From Azospirillum picis (GTDB lineage Bacteria; Pseudomonadota; Alphaproteobacteria; Azospirillales; Azospirillaceae): a stretch of 64,000 bases of DNA. The notes below the pieces were generated by a model. That model was not told the DNA's origin. It saw only the letters and a list, made by a program, of their open reading frames with translations, and searched no databases. Shown here in pieces: positions 8,438 to 17,314 of the stretch. A program made the translations under genes and the position numbers. Every line of letters starts with the position of its first letter. Position 1 is the stretch's first letter. The DNA lies in NCBI RefSeq assembly GCF_017876115.1, contig NZ_JAGINO010000005.1, positions 289,984 through 353,983 on the forward strand. Reading direction: 5' to 3'.

Positions 8438-9244
8438 TTAGGGTGCGCTCCGTTCCAGGAAATACTCCATTTCCTGGATGATGCCGCTCTGGGCCGCCCA
8501 CAGCGCCGCCTGGGTGCGGTTGCGGACGTTGATGGTCTGCATGATGTGGCGGACGTGCAGCTTGACCAGATCCTCGGTCATCAGCATCTCGCGCGCGATC
8601 TCCTTGTTGCTGCACCCGTCCATGATCAGCTTCAGGATGCGGGCGTGGCGCGGGTAAAGGCCAGGATAGCCGAGGAGTTCCGTCTCGTGCTGCTGGACCG
8701 AGCCGTCGTCGGACGTCCGGCGCAGCGCCGTCGGCGAGAAATACTCGAAGCACTCCTCCGGCACCACCGGCTCGCCGGCGTGGATCAGGCGCAAGGCCAG
8801 GACGAAAGCGGTCGGGGCCATGCGGTTCAGCAGGTAGCCGCGCACGCCGAAGCGCAGGGCCATGCGCATGTGATGGGCGGAGAACTCGTCGGCGATCATC
8901 GCCAGCTTCGCCTGCTCGCCGTACCAACTCCGGAAGTTCCAGGCGTCGGTCTTCAGAGAGGCGAGATCGAACAGCACGATGTCGGCCGTGCGCTCGGGCG
9001 GCTGGCCGGGTGGCCCGGCCGGCTCACGCGGTTCCAGCGTCGCGACGGACGCGTTGGCGAGGCCGGGCGATATCCGGTCCGGACCGCCGTTCAGGCGGCC
9101 GCTCCAGGACGGCCGGGGAGAAAGGCCGGCGGCGAGCCGGCTCTGCGGATCGATGACTTCGAAACAATCGTCGAGGATGTTGAGGATTGATTCACGCAGC
9201 AGTCGGCTCTGATTATGAACAATCACACGAATGCGATTGGGCAT
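8438..9244 (-). CDS. LuxR-type regulator with degenerate receiver domain
   Basis: A 268-residue DNA-binding protein. Residues about 195-255 form a LuxR helix-turn-helix (YPRHARILKLIMDGCSNKEI, then AREMLMTEDLVKLHVRHI). The N-terminal part has the receiver fold, with Asp93 in VLFDL where the phosphoacceptor should be. The acidic pair that normally follows the first strand is replaced by VIVHNQS, and about 45 low-complexity residues (37-85) interrupt the fold, so phosphorylation is doubtful. The ATG at 9244 was preferred over one 12 codons upstream because GGGGAG lies just before it. It sits at the edge of the polysaccharide locus and may regulate it; that is inference. The closest style is VpsT/CsgD/FixJ-type regulators. 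Confidence 0.78.
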   Translation of the reverse strand: MPNRIRVIVHNQSRLLRESILNILDDCFEVIDPQSRLAAGLSPRPSWSGRLNGGPDRISPGLANASVATLEPREPAGPPGQPPERTADIVLFDLASLKTDAWNFRSWYGEQAKLAMIADEFSAHHMRMALRFGVRGYLLNRMAPTAFVLALRLIHAGEPVVPEECFEYFSPTALRRTSDDGSVQQHETELLGYPGLYPRHARILKLIMDGCSNKEIAREMLMTEDLVKLHVRHIMQTINVRNRTQAALWAAQSGIIQEMEYFLERSAP

Positions 9245-9944
9245 GTCCGTCTCCCCCAAAGATTTGGACGTTCGGTGCATGCCATCGCTCGGCCGTTTCG
9301 CAGGTCTTCCTCCCGGGACGCTGCGTCGTGCTTTGGCGGCATCGCGGAGTGACGGTGCAGGCGTCGCCGGTTTCTGACGTCCGGCGCCCGGCCGGTGGCT
9401 CCCCGTTCGAGCCCCGGCCGGTCGTGCTGCCGTTCCACCCCTCGATTAAGTACCGCCGCGCTGGACCGTGGCGATGACCGGATCGATGGGCGATGCACGT
9501 TGTATCTGGTGGGTTGTGCTCGCCCAATCGAATTTAAGCCGAACTATGGTCCGGCACGCACGGCATTGTCTTCAACACTTTTGGAAAGATTCCAGGTTCA
9601 GACGGATCGAACCTTACGCTGTCGAGGGAGAGCGTCCTGTCAGAAGGATTGAAATAATAAGACCTTCTGGCATTCAGGTGGAGAAGAGATAGTCCGATAA
9701 AGGGCAGGACAGATCAGGAGTATGGCCGCGGAAGTGGCAGTTCCTTAGAACAACAGGCCGAAAGATATCCATGCATAAAGAAGAGAAAGCCAATCATAAA
9801 GCAATTTCAATTAGAAATCTCTATTCCATACGGCTTCCTAGGGCGCCTTAGCTGGAAGATAATATAGACTCTTAAATTGAGTTTGCCAGAGGAATTCGCC
9901 GTCAATCATCCGTCGCTCTGCATGCCGCCGCCCGTCATGCCGTT
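9245..9944. other. Gene-free, AT-rich intergenic stretch
   Basis: No convincing gene was found here. From about 9520 to 9900 the sequence falls to roughly 45-50% G+C by eye in a ~70% genome, with many A and T runs. The short frames present have neither ribosome-binding sites nor G/C-rich third positions. The first 100-200 bp must hold the promoter of the leftward regulator. The rest is unexplained. Confidence 0.5.
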
Positions 9945-9982
9945 GCCGGCGCGAACCCGCGCGTGGCGGGGCTCGCGCCGGC
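9945..9982 (-). terminator. Hairpin downstream of the CBM60-like protein gene
   Basis: GCCGGCGCGA (9945-9954) pairs with TCGCGCCGGC (9973-9982), a perfect 10-bp stem. Inside it CCCGC at 9956-9960 can pair with GCGGG at 9966-9970. It lies 8 bp past the stop of the leftward gene at 9990. No U-tract follows, so this is a candidate terminator from stem strength and position. Confidence 0.5.
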
Positions 9983-9989
9983 CGGCTGC

Positions 9990-12719
9990 TCAGGCGGCGT
10001 CGTGGGTGATGGCGTAAACGCCGGTGTCCCAGCGCGCGATGCTGGTGTCGAAGCCGCCGATCCCGTTCACCACGTCGAAGCTCTGGCTGGTGTGGTGGAC
10101 GAGGTCCTCGACTTTGTAATGCCCGTTGGCGAGCTGCAGCTCGACATGGGTGGCGACCGCCTTGCGCGCGGCGGTGTCGTTGAAGTCGACCCGGTCGGAG
10201 GCGACGACGATCAGCCGGTCCTTCTGGTCGTAGAAGCCGTAGCCGGTGATCTGGGCGTCCGGATCCTTGTCGGTGAAGCTCAGCGGCCCGTGATAGTTCA
10301 GCGCCTCGTCGCCGATCAGCACCGGTGCCTTGGCCTTGAGTGCCGCGATCTCGGCGTCGCTGATCAGGCTGTGGCCGTCATAGCTCGCCTGCGGGATGAT
10401 CCATGCGCTGGGCGCGTTGGCCGCGGTGATCGACGGCAGCGCCTCGTCGCTGACATAGTAGCCGAAGGTCACGCCGGCGTCGTGCAGCTTGGTGATCGGC
10501 TCCAGCAGTTCGCCCAGATAGGCGTTGCCGATCGAGTTGCCCGCCGGTTCCAGCGCGTTCATCGCCTTCTCGGCGTTGACGCTGTAATAGAGCGCCGGGC
10601 CGAAGGGACGCGTCGGCACGATGTCCCGCAGCATGTCCAGCCACTCCTGCTTGACCTCGCCCCAGTCGTGATAGCTGCGCGACCACTGCTCGGCGGCGCG
10701 GCGCGCGCCGCCATGGTCGTCGGCGACCATCGTCCAGCCGCTCTGGAGCCAGGTCTGCTCCAGCCGGCCCCAGCCCAGCTCCTCGCGCACCGTGCCGGTG
10801 ACGCCGGTGTAGAGGCTGTCCACCGCGTTCCAGTAATCGTTCTCCGACGAGGACAGCATGTGGCCGTAGTGGGCCTCCGGCGCGCGGGCGGCATGGATGC
10901 CCAGCATCGCCTGTTCGTAGGAGGCCGGCGCCTGCTTGTGCTGCATCTCGAAGTGTTCGAGCGTCTGCACGTTGAACAGGATGTCATCCGGGTTCATCGT
11001 CTTGGCAATGACGCGGGCGTCGACGCCCGCGAACTCGCGCATCGCCGCCGGGGTGAAGGAGACCTGGGTGGTCAGCCAGGCGTTGTGGCCGGTGTTCTTG
11101 ACGATGGCGTCGTCCAGTGCCTTCCAGCCATAGGCCCAGCCGTCGACGAAATAATCGAGCCACTGCGTCGGATGGTTGTCGACGATGTCGGCGGCCTGCT
11201 GCGCCAGGGTCGAGCCGGCGACCTTGATCCCGGTCTTGGCGCTGAACTCGGCGATCATGCGGCTGTTGAAGAAGTCCATCACGCCCGAATGCGGGCTACC
11301 GTCGAAGAAGTCGGCCAACTCGTAGCCGCGGGTGCCGGTCAGGGCCGACAGGCGGCCCAGCTTGTCCGCCATCCAGTCGGCGTAATGGGCGGTGCCGCCG
11401 GTCCAGCCGGCCGGCGCGTCCTTGGCGTCCAGCGGCATCAGCGGGCTGACGTAGCCCCAGCCATAGGGGTTGCTGCTGTCGGAATTGAGAACGTTGCCGT
11501 CGCCGTCGCGCCCGAGATATTGCGGGTGCGCCTTCACCCAGGTGACCCAGGCCTGGTGGCCGGGCAGGCTGGCGAACTCGCCACCGTTCTGCGAATACTC
11601 GAAGGTGTCCTCCCAAAGCTGCAGCCCGATCAGCGGCAGCACGCCATCGGCGAGGTGGCCGGCGGCGACGTCGCGGGTCTCCTTCAGGTGCGCGGCGTTC
11701 TTGTAGTCGGGCACCGAGTCCCAGAACAGGTGCTGCGGCGCCAACCCGCGGTCCGCCCCCCAGGAGATGGTGGACACGTCGGACATCAGCGGCGGCCGGT
11801 CGCTGCTGACGGCACCGGTGGCGTCATGCTCGGTCTTGGGCGGGGCCGGCGGCAGGGTGGTGGGAGGGGAGGGGGTGGTGGCTGCGGTCGACGCCAACTG
11901 CGCCGCCGTCACCGGGAAGGACAGGGTGCCGTTCCACCACATGCCCTTCTGGCCGGCGATTACGTCCCTGCCGTCCAGCGCGCCCTTGTCATAGGTGACC
12001 CCGGCGGCGGTCGAGGCGATGGCGTGGCCGTTGACGACCACCGATCCGACGCTGAGGCTGCGGTCCTGGCCGTTCACCACGCCGTCGTTGTCGTACTGGA
12101 CCTGGATCTTGTGCGCCAGGGTCGGGTCGAGGTTGACCGTGAACTTGTACGCCGTCTCGGCGGCGGCGGCGACCTTGGCCTCGGCGACGGCCTTGCCGTC
12201 GACCAGCAGCTTGAAGTGCGGCGGCACGCCGCCGGCGCTGGTGCCGGAGGCGTTGACCACGATCTCGAAGGGCTTCGACGCCGACGGCGTGGCGGCGGAC
12301 GATGCCGTTGCCGGGAAGAGCGACGCCGGCAGCGGCACGTTCAGGGCGCCGCCCCAGAACAGCCCCTCCTGCCCCGTCACCACGTCCTTACCGTCGACCG
12401 GCCCCTTGTCGTAGGTCACCGACTTGTCGGTCGCGGCGATCGGGGTTCCGTTCACCGACACGGTGCGGACGAAGAGGTTGCGGTCCTCGCCGTTCTTCGT
12501 GCCGTCGTTGTCGTAGACGATCTGCAGCTTGTGGGCGCTGCCGGCTTCCACCTTGGCACTGATGGTGTAGCGGCCGAGGCTGCTGCTGTTCACCGTCGCT
12601 TGGCCGATGGTGGTGCCATCGAGCTTCAGGGACAAATGCGGCCAGATGCCGCCGGCCGCGTTGCCCCAGGCATCGATTGCGAAGGTGACGTCGATGAGGT
12701 TGGAACCGGTGCTCGCCAT
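9990..12719 (-). CDS. Large protein with two CBM60-like modules and a putative glycosidase domain
   Basis: A 909-residue protein. Two copies of a Ca-dependent carbohydrate-binding module (about 5-120 and 145-280) each show the pattern xxGGxxPHxxLxVDG, then a YDNDGxxNGxDRxL calcium-site motif and YDKGxxDGxDVxxGQ, as in CBM60. A Pro/Thr linker (about 285-305) follows, then some 500 residues rich in Trp, Asp and Tyr that look like a TIM-barrel glycoside hydrolase with a beta-rich C-terminal domain; no known GH family was recognised. There is no signal peptide, so secretion would have to be non-classical (for example type I). The start at 12719 follows GGGAGA at good spacing; an ATG five codons earlier overlaps that site. 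Its position suggests it trims or binds the exopolysaccharide. Confidence 0.68.
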   Translation of the reverse strand: MASTGSNLIDVTFAIDAWGNAAGGIWPHLSLKLDGTTIGQATVNSSSLGRYTISAKVEAGSAHKLQIVYDNDGTKNGEDRNLFVRTVSVNGTPIAATDKSVTYDKGPVDGKDVVTGQEGLFWGGALNVPLPASLFPATASSAATPSASKPFEIVVNASGTSAGGVPPHFKLLVDGKAVAEAKVAAAAETAYKFTVNLDPTLAHKIQVQYDNDGVVNGQDRSLSVGSVVVNGHAIASTAAGVTYDKGALDGRDVIAGQKGMWWNGTLSFPVTAAQLASTAATTPSPPTTLPPAPPKTEHDATGAVSSDRPPLMSDVSTISWGADRGLAPQHLFWDSVPDYKNAAHLKETRDVAAGHLADGVLPLIGLQLWEDTFEYSQNGGEFASLPGHQAWVTWVKAHPQYLGRDGDGNVLNSDSSNPYGWGYVSPLMPLDAKDAPAGWTGGTAHYADWMADKLGRLSALTGTRGYELADFFDGSPHSGVMDFFNSRMIAEFSAKTGIKVAGSTLAQQAADIVDNHPTQWLDYFVDGWAYGWKALDDAIVKNTGHNAWLTTQVSFTPAAMREFAGVDARVIAKTMNPDDILFNVQTLEHFEMQHKQAPASYEQAMLGIHAARAPEAHYGHMLSSSENDYWNAVDSLYTGVTGTVREELGWGRLEQTWLQSGWTMVADDHGGARRAAEQWSRSYHDWGEVKQEWLDMLRDIVPTRPFGPALYYSVNAEKAMNALEPAGNSIGNAYLGELLEPITKLHDAGVTFGYYVSDEALPSITAANAPSAWIIPQASYDGHSLISDAEIAALKAKAPVLIGDEALNYHGPLSFTDKDPDAQITGYGFYDQKDRLIVVASDRVDFNDTAARKAVATHVELQLANGHYKVEDLVHHTSQSFDVVNGIGGFDTSIARWDTGVYAITHDAA

Positions 12720-13061
12720 TGGTGAGTCTCCCATTAACGAAAGATTAGGAAAAAGCCAGATCGAGGTAACAGGATCGATTGGGTTAGCCTATTCGTTCGG
12801 GAGTCTTGACATGTTGTTTGGAGTCTAGCGCATGACAATGATGAGATATGAATCTGACTCATCTTTGACTCTTCCATAAAAATCGTTTTTGGATTTGCGA
12901 ATGTTTTAAAAATCAAAAGATACGGTAAAACAACGCTGGTCTTACGCCTGTTGATATCTGCTGCGCCCATTCGATTGTTTGGCGTATGCACCGGCCCCGT
13001 GGTCCACTTCGACTTGCACCGCCGCCGATACCGTCCAAGCAGCCGAGCAGGAGCAGCCGCG
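12720..13061. promoter_or_regulatory. AT-rich divergent promoter region
   Basis: These 342 bp separate the leftward CBM60-like gene from the rightward glycosyltransferase and must carry both promoters. Positions about 12770-12960 are distinctly AT-rich (runs such as TTTTAAAAATCAAAAG). A TTGACA occurs on the plus strand near 12806 but no good -10 hexamer lies at the right spacing. No gene was seen inside. Confidence 0.5.
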
Positions 13062-14234
13062 ATGCGCATTGCCGTCGTCACGCAGAAGATTGTTCACCAC
13101 GACGGCCAGGGCCGGGTGAATGCCGTGGTGGTGACCGAGTTGCTGCGCCGCGGGCACGAGGTGGTCGCCGTCGCGGCCGAGGTGGCGGCGGACCTGCGGA
13201 GCCACCCGCGCCTGCGCTGGGTGCCGGTCGGGGACGGCGGGGTGCCGACCCGGCTCGCCAAGGACCAGATCTTCGCTTGGCGGGCGGGCCGGGCGCTGGC
13301 GGAGGAGCGCCGCCGCGGCCTCGACCGGGTGGTGGCGAACGGCTTCGTCAGTTGGGCGAGGTCGGACGTCAATGCCGTGCATTTCGTCCACTCCGCCTGG
13401 CTGCGGTCACCCGCCCACCCGATCAGGAAGGGGCTCTCGCCGCTCTCGTTCTATCGGGCGCTCTATACGCTGCTGAACGTCGCCTTCGAACGCTGGAGTT
13501 TCCGCCGCAGCGGTCGCCTGGTGGCGGTGTCGCGCACGGTGCGGGACGAGCTGCTGGCCGACGGCCACGATCCCGACCGGGTGACGGTGATCGACAACGG
13601 CGTCGATGTCGGGGAATTCCGGCCCGGCCTGCCGGATCCGTCGCTGTTCGGCCTGCCACCCGGCGTCCCGGTCGCCTTGTTCGTCGGCGATGCCCGCAGC
13701 GACCGCAAGAACCTGGACGGCATCCTGCGCGCGCTGGCCGGCGTGCCGGGCCTGTCGCTGGCGGTGGTCGGCGACGAGCGGGGCGGCCCCTTTCCGGACT
13801 TGGCGCAGTCGCTCGGCGTGGCCGATCGCGTGCGGTTCCTCGGCCATCGCCGCGACGTCGCGGCGCTGATGCGGGCCGCGGACCTGTTCGTCTTCCCGAC
13901 CCGCTACGAACCTTTCGGGCTGGTCCTGCTGGAGGCGGCGGCGAGCGGCCTGCCGGTGGTCACCACCCGCCTGTCGGGTGCCGGCCGCCTGCTGGAGGAG
14001 GGGGCCGTCATCCTGCTGGACGATCCCGAGGATGAGGCCGCGCTGGTTGGGGCGCTGCGGCGGCTGGCCGCCGACCCGCAGGAGCGCCGGCGGATGGGCG
14101 ACGCCGGCCGCCGCATCGCCGAGCGGCAGGACTGGTCGGTGACGGCGGGGCTCTATGCCGACCTGGTGGAATCGCCGGAGCCGCTCAACCGGAGGGCCGG
14201 CGAGGGCCAAGGGGTCCTGCGCTCGACGCCGTGA
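13062..14234 (+). CDS. GT4-family glycosyltransferase
   Basis: A 390-residue retaining glycosyltransferase of the GT-B fold. The N-terminal acceptor domain (about 1-180) is followed by a nucleotide-sugar domain with DNGVDVGEF, the VGDARSDRKNLDGIL strand-loop and the E-x7-E motif in RYEPFGLVLLEAAA near 285-300. These are diagnostic of GT4. The ATG at 13062 follows GGAG 9 bp upstream and gives the standard MRIAVVTQ opening strand. It is the only glycosyltransferase of the cluster on the plus strand. Sugar donor and linkage are unknown. The gene converges with the beta-helix gene across a short region of tandem 15-mers. Confidence 0.88.
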   Translation: MRIAVVTQKIVHHDGQGRVNAVVVTELLRRGHEVVAVAAEVAADLRSHPRLRWVPVGDGGVPTRLAKDQIFAWRAGRALAEERRRGLDRVVANGFVSWARSDVNAVHFVHSAWLRSPAHPIRKGLSPLSFYRALYTLLNVAFERWSFRRSGRLVAVSRTVRDELLADGHDPDRVTVIDNGVDVGEFRPGLPDPSLFGLPPGVPVALFVGDARSDRKNLDGILRALAGVPGLSLAVVGDERGGPFPDLAQSLGVADRVRFLGHRRDVAALMRAADLFVFPTRYEPFGLVLLEAAASGLPVVTTRLSGAGRLLEEGAVILLDDPEDEAALVGALRRLAADPQERRRMGDAGRRIAERQDWSVTAGLYADLVESPEPLNRRAGEGQGVLRSTP

Positions 14235-14267
14235 AGGAGATGCGCATTCCCGACGCCTCCGTGCCCA

Positions 14268-14297
14268 GCGCACCCGCCCTCAACGCACCCGCCCTTA
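14268..14297. repeat. Two 15-bp tandem repeats between convergent genes
   Basis: Units at 14268-14282 (GCGCACCCGCCCTCA) and 14283-14297 (ACGCACCCGCCCTTA) differ at three positions, and a partial third copy (ACGCACC) follows. The second unit contains the stop codon of the leftward beta-helix gene, so the repeats lie at and beyond its 3' end. Confidence 0.6.
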
Positions 14298-16016
14298 ACG
14301 CACCTCCAGGCGCAGCTCCATCATCACGCTGTCGCTTCCCGCCGCGGCATCGCCCGCGGCGATCCCCACCGCCGGCAGCGGCACTCCCGCCGTGACTCCC
14401 GCCGAGGTTCCCGCCGCCATCCCCGAACCGGCGGCCGGTTCCACCCGTTGCGCCGCGCCGCTGCTCGGGCGCAGCAGGCTGCCCATGCGCACCCCCGCCC
14501 GCGCCTTGGCCACCGGGATGGTTCCGGCGGTGGCGACGGGGACGATTCCACCCGCGGGTGCCGTGGTCAGGGCGACGCCGTCGGCGGGATTGCCGGGTTC
14601 GAGGCGGCGCACCCGGTCATAATCGCGCTGCACCAGCTCCCCGGCCTCGACGCCGCCGGCCCCGGCCTTGCGGAACTCGCCGGAACAATCGACGGCCTCG
14701 AACCGGTTGCCGCGGCACGCGCCGCTCACCGCCAGCGCGGGCGCCAGCCCGTCGCGGCCCATCCGGACCAGCCGCTCGCCGTCCTCGAACCGGTTGCCGA
14801 CGGCGCTGGCGGCGACGATGGTCGCGGTCTCGATGTCGGCGGCACGGTCGTTGCTGCCGTCGCCGAAACCGGCGGTGCCACCGGTGAACTGGTTGCGCTC
14901 CAGCACCCGCACCACGATCAACCCGCTGACCGGCCGCTGCGCCAGCCGGTAGTCGGGCAGCAGCGAACCGCTGCAGCCGACCAGGCTGTTGCCGAACATC
15001 TCGGCTTCCGGTCCATGGATCCAGCCGTTGCCGCAGGCTTCGAAGGCGCAGTCCAGGAACTTGTTGTTGGACAGGAAGCTGCGCTTCGGCGTCCCGTCCT
15101 CGGCCAGGATCGCATAGGGCGAAAAGCCGAAATGGCAGGAGAGGAAGCTGGAATGGTCGATGCCGTTTTCCGGCGCCACGGCGATGGAGGCCAACGTGTT
15201 GCCGGCGAGATCGGTGTCGAGGAACAGGTGGTCGCCGAAGCTCTCCGTTCCCGCCGACCAGTAGGCGCCGATGTGGTTCTTGGCGAGCTGGCAGGAGATC
15301 AGCGAGGAGTGGTCGCGCCGGACGTCCACCCCGGCGCGGAAACCGAAGACCCCGACCCGCTCCAGGAGGAAGCGCGAGGTCAGCGCCACCCCGCCCATGC
15401 CCGGCGGCGGGTCGCCCGGCCGGTTGCCGGGCCTGGGGCCGCGCAGGCTGAGATGCGCGATGCGGCTGCGCTGGTAGCCGTCGTCGTCGCGCCCGCCCTG
15501 CCGGCTGCCGGCCCTGACGGCGAAGCGGCCCTCCCCGAGGTCGCCGGTCCAGCTCAGCAGCGACGACCGCATGCCGCTGCCGACGATCTCGACCTCGTTG
15601 AAGGCGTCGTCGTAACGATCAAGGTTCGGCAGGACGACCTCGCCGTTCAGCCGGTACTCGCCGGGTGGCACCAGCACCGTTCCGCCGCGTCCGGAGCGTG
15701 ACAGCTCCAGGATCGCACCCTGGAGCGCCGCCCAGTCACACTCCTGGTCGAGCGATCGGACATGCGGGTGGACGCGGCGGGCCGCCTCCAGGCTCTTGTA
15801 GCGTTCGGACAGCGGATGGCTGCGGCCGTCGCCGACGGCGCCCCGGTCGCGGATGGACAGGGCCGGGCCGGCGGCGGAAGCGGGAGGAGAAGCGCGGTCG
15901 GCCTCGCGGCTCCATGCCGGCGGCGCGGCGACGGGGAGGGCGACCGGCAGGGTGGCGACCGGCAGGGATGCCGCCGCGGCCAGGACCGCGCGGCGGCCGA
16001 CCGGCGGGGGCCTCAT
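14295..16016 (-). CDS. Exported right-handed beta-helix protein (pectate lyase-like fold)
   Basis: A 573-residue protein starting MRPPPVGRRAVLAAAASLP, an Arg-rich then hydrophobic export signal that resembles a Tat signal (paired Arg). Residues about 60-480 alternate short beta strands with Asn/Ser/Cys turns (NNKFLDCAF, GNSLVGCSG, GNRFEAVDCSG), the coil pattern of right-handed parallel beta-helix enzymes; the opening IRDRGAVGDGRS is the pectate-lyase-3 type start. Such proteins in polysaccharide loci are lyases, hydrolases or epimerases acting on the polymer. The C-terminal 90 residues are Ala/Gly/Val low complexity. The ATG at 16016 overlaps the upstream stop (ATGA), indicating coupling; an ATG three codons earlier is possible. 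The activity is inferred. Confidence 0.72.
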   Translation of the reverse strand: MRPPPVGRRAVLAAAASLPVATLPVALPVAAPPAWSREADRASPPASAAGPALSIRDRGAVGDGRSHPLSERYKSLEAARRVHPHVRSLDQECDWAALQGAILELSRSGRGGTVLVPPGEYRLNGEVVLPNLDRYDDAFNEVEIVGSGMRSSLLSWTGDLGEGRFAVRAGSRQGGRDDDGYQRSRIAHLSLRGPRPGNRPGDPPPGMGGVALTSRFLLERVGVFGFRAGVDVRRDHSSLISCQLAKNHIGAYWSAGTESFGDHLFLDTDLAGNTLASIAVAPENGIDHSSFLSCHFGFSPYAILAEDGTPKRSFLSNNKFLDCAFEACGNGWIHGPEAEMFGNSLVGCSGSLLPDYRLAQRPVSGLIVVRVLERNQFTGGTAGFGDGSNDRAADIETATIVAASAVGNRFEDGERLVRMGRDGLAPALAVSGACRGNRFEAVDCSGEFRKAGAGGVEAGELVQRDYDRVRRLEPGNPADGVALTTAPAGGIVPVATAGTIPVAKARAGVRMGSLLRPSSGAAQRVEPAAGSGMAAGTSAGVTAGVPLPAVGIAAGDAAAGSDSVMMELRLEVR

Positions 16017-17290
16017 GGCGCGCATGCCAATGCCGCATCCGGCATGCCGGCCAGCCGTGTGAGCCCGCCCTCCAGCGCCGCGCGATAGACCTCCTCCAGC
16101 CGGTCGAGATGGCGGTCCGGCGTGAAGGGATGCCGCCAATACCGTTCATAGGCCCGCCGGCCCATCCGGGCCGCCTCCTCGCCGCGCGACAGCAGGCGCA
16201 GGCATCGAGCGAGGTCGCCGGCGTCGCCGTTGCGGAACAGGATCCCGTCCTCGCCGGGAAGGACCGCGTCGGCGGCTGCGCAATTGTCGCTGACGATGAC
16301 CGGAACGCCGTTGGCCAACGCCTCGTAGGCGGCGAGGCCGAAGGTCTCGTACCACAGCGAGGGCACCACCAGCGCCCGGCAGTTCCGGATCTCCCGCTGG
16401 ACGGCGTCGGCCGGCAGCCAGCCGGACAGTTCAGCCGACGGGTTCAGCCTGCGCACCGCCGCGGCTTCGTCGCCGTCGCCGACGAAGCGGACCGGGCAGC
16501 CGGCGTCCGCCGCCGCCGCCGCCAGCAGCGCCGCCCCCTTCTCCCGCGACAGCCGGCCGACGAACAGCATGTGGCGGTTGGCGCCGACCTGCGCCGGTCC
16601 GAGGGCGCGGATGTCCTCGCCGACCTCGACTGGGTTGGGGACGGGCAGGGTGAGTGTGCCGGACGGCAGGTGGGGCGCGATGACCGTGCGCTGGCGGTCG
16701 CTCAGCGTCACCAGCGCCAAGCCCCCGGTGAAGCCGCCGGCCAGCGCGCCGGCGGCGTGGCGCGCCGCCCGCCACCATTTGTGATGCCGCGCCCGTGCGT
16801 CGCAGTCGGTGGCCAGGCATCCGGCCGACAAGGCGCGGTGCGGGCAGTTGGTACCTTCGGGAAAGACGAAGAAGGCGCCGTTCGGGCAGAGCGGGAAATA
16901 GTCGTGCAGCGTCATCAGGACCGGGAGGCCGGAGCGGCGGCAGACCGGGAAGATGCTGGGCGACAGCGCCTTGGCCCAGCCGTGGACATGGACCACGGTG
17001 TCTCCGGCGGGGCAGGCGGCGAGCAGCCTCTCCAGCGCCCGTGCCGCCTCGCGGTTCCACAGGCCGCGCAGCGCGGCCTGCACGCGGTTGCCATTGCCCT
17101 TCAGGTCGTCCTGCTCCAGGCAATGGACGGTGATGCCGGGGATCCGCAGCGCCGTGTCCACCGGCGCCACGGCGGCGAGGAAATGCACCCGGTGGCCGCG
17201 CCGCGCCAGGCCCGCCGCCCCGGCGATGGCCACCTTCGCCAGCCCGCCGCTGGGATGGGCGTGGTCGCAGAGGATGACGATCGTGCTCAT
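16013..17290 (-). CDS. GT4-family glycosyltransferase
   Basis: A 425-residue GT-B glycosyltransferase. It opens with a Rossmann strand (MSTIVILCDHAHPSGGLAK); the donor domain carries LFVGRLSREKG near 245 and the E-x7-E motif in WYETFGLAAYEALA near 325-338. An insert of about 40 residues (roughly 135-175) contains four Cys in a CPNG / NCPH / GCLATDC arrangement, unusual for the family but seen in some capsular glycosyltransferases; it could bind metal or be structural. It is followed by the beta-helix gene through an ATGA overlap and preceded at 24 bp by another GT4 gene. Donor and acceptor are unknown. Confidence 0.87.
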   Translation of the reverse strand: MSTIVILCDHAHPSGGLAKVAIAGAAGLARRGHRVHFLAAVAPVDTALRIPGITVHCLEQDDLKGNGNRVQAALRGLWNREAARALERLLAACPAGDTVVHVHGWAKALSPSIFPVCRRSGLPVLMTLHDYFPLCPNGAFFVFPEGTNCPHRALSAGCLATDCDARARHHKWWRAARHAAGALAGGFTGGLALVTLSDRQRTVIAPHLPSGTLTLPVPNPVEVGEDIRALGPAQVGANRHMLFVGRLSREKGAALLAAAAADAGCPVRFVGDGDEAAAVRRLNPSAELSGWLPADAVQREIRNCRALVVPSLWYETFGLAAYEALANGVPVIVSDNCAAADAVLPGEDGILFRNGDAGDLARCLRLLSRGEEAARMGRRAYERYWRHPFTPDRHLDRLEEVYRAALEGGLTRLAGMPDAALACAP

Positions 17291-17314
17291 GCCCGTATGC
17301 CCATGCTCGCCCGC

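Noticed and set aside
9468..9692. Short frames in the AT-rich gap upstream of the LuxR-type gene
   Set aside because: No ribosome-binding sites, no G/C bias at third positions and no protein-like pattern.
12951..13061. Upstream extension of the rightward glycosyltransferase
   Set aside because: The extra residues are not GT-like, while the ATG at 13062 has a ribosome-binding site and begins the Rossmann strand.
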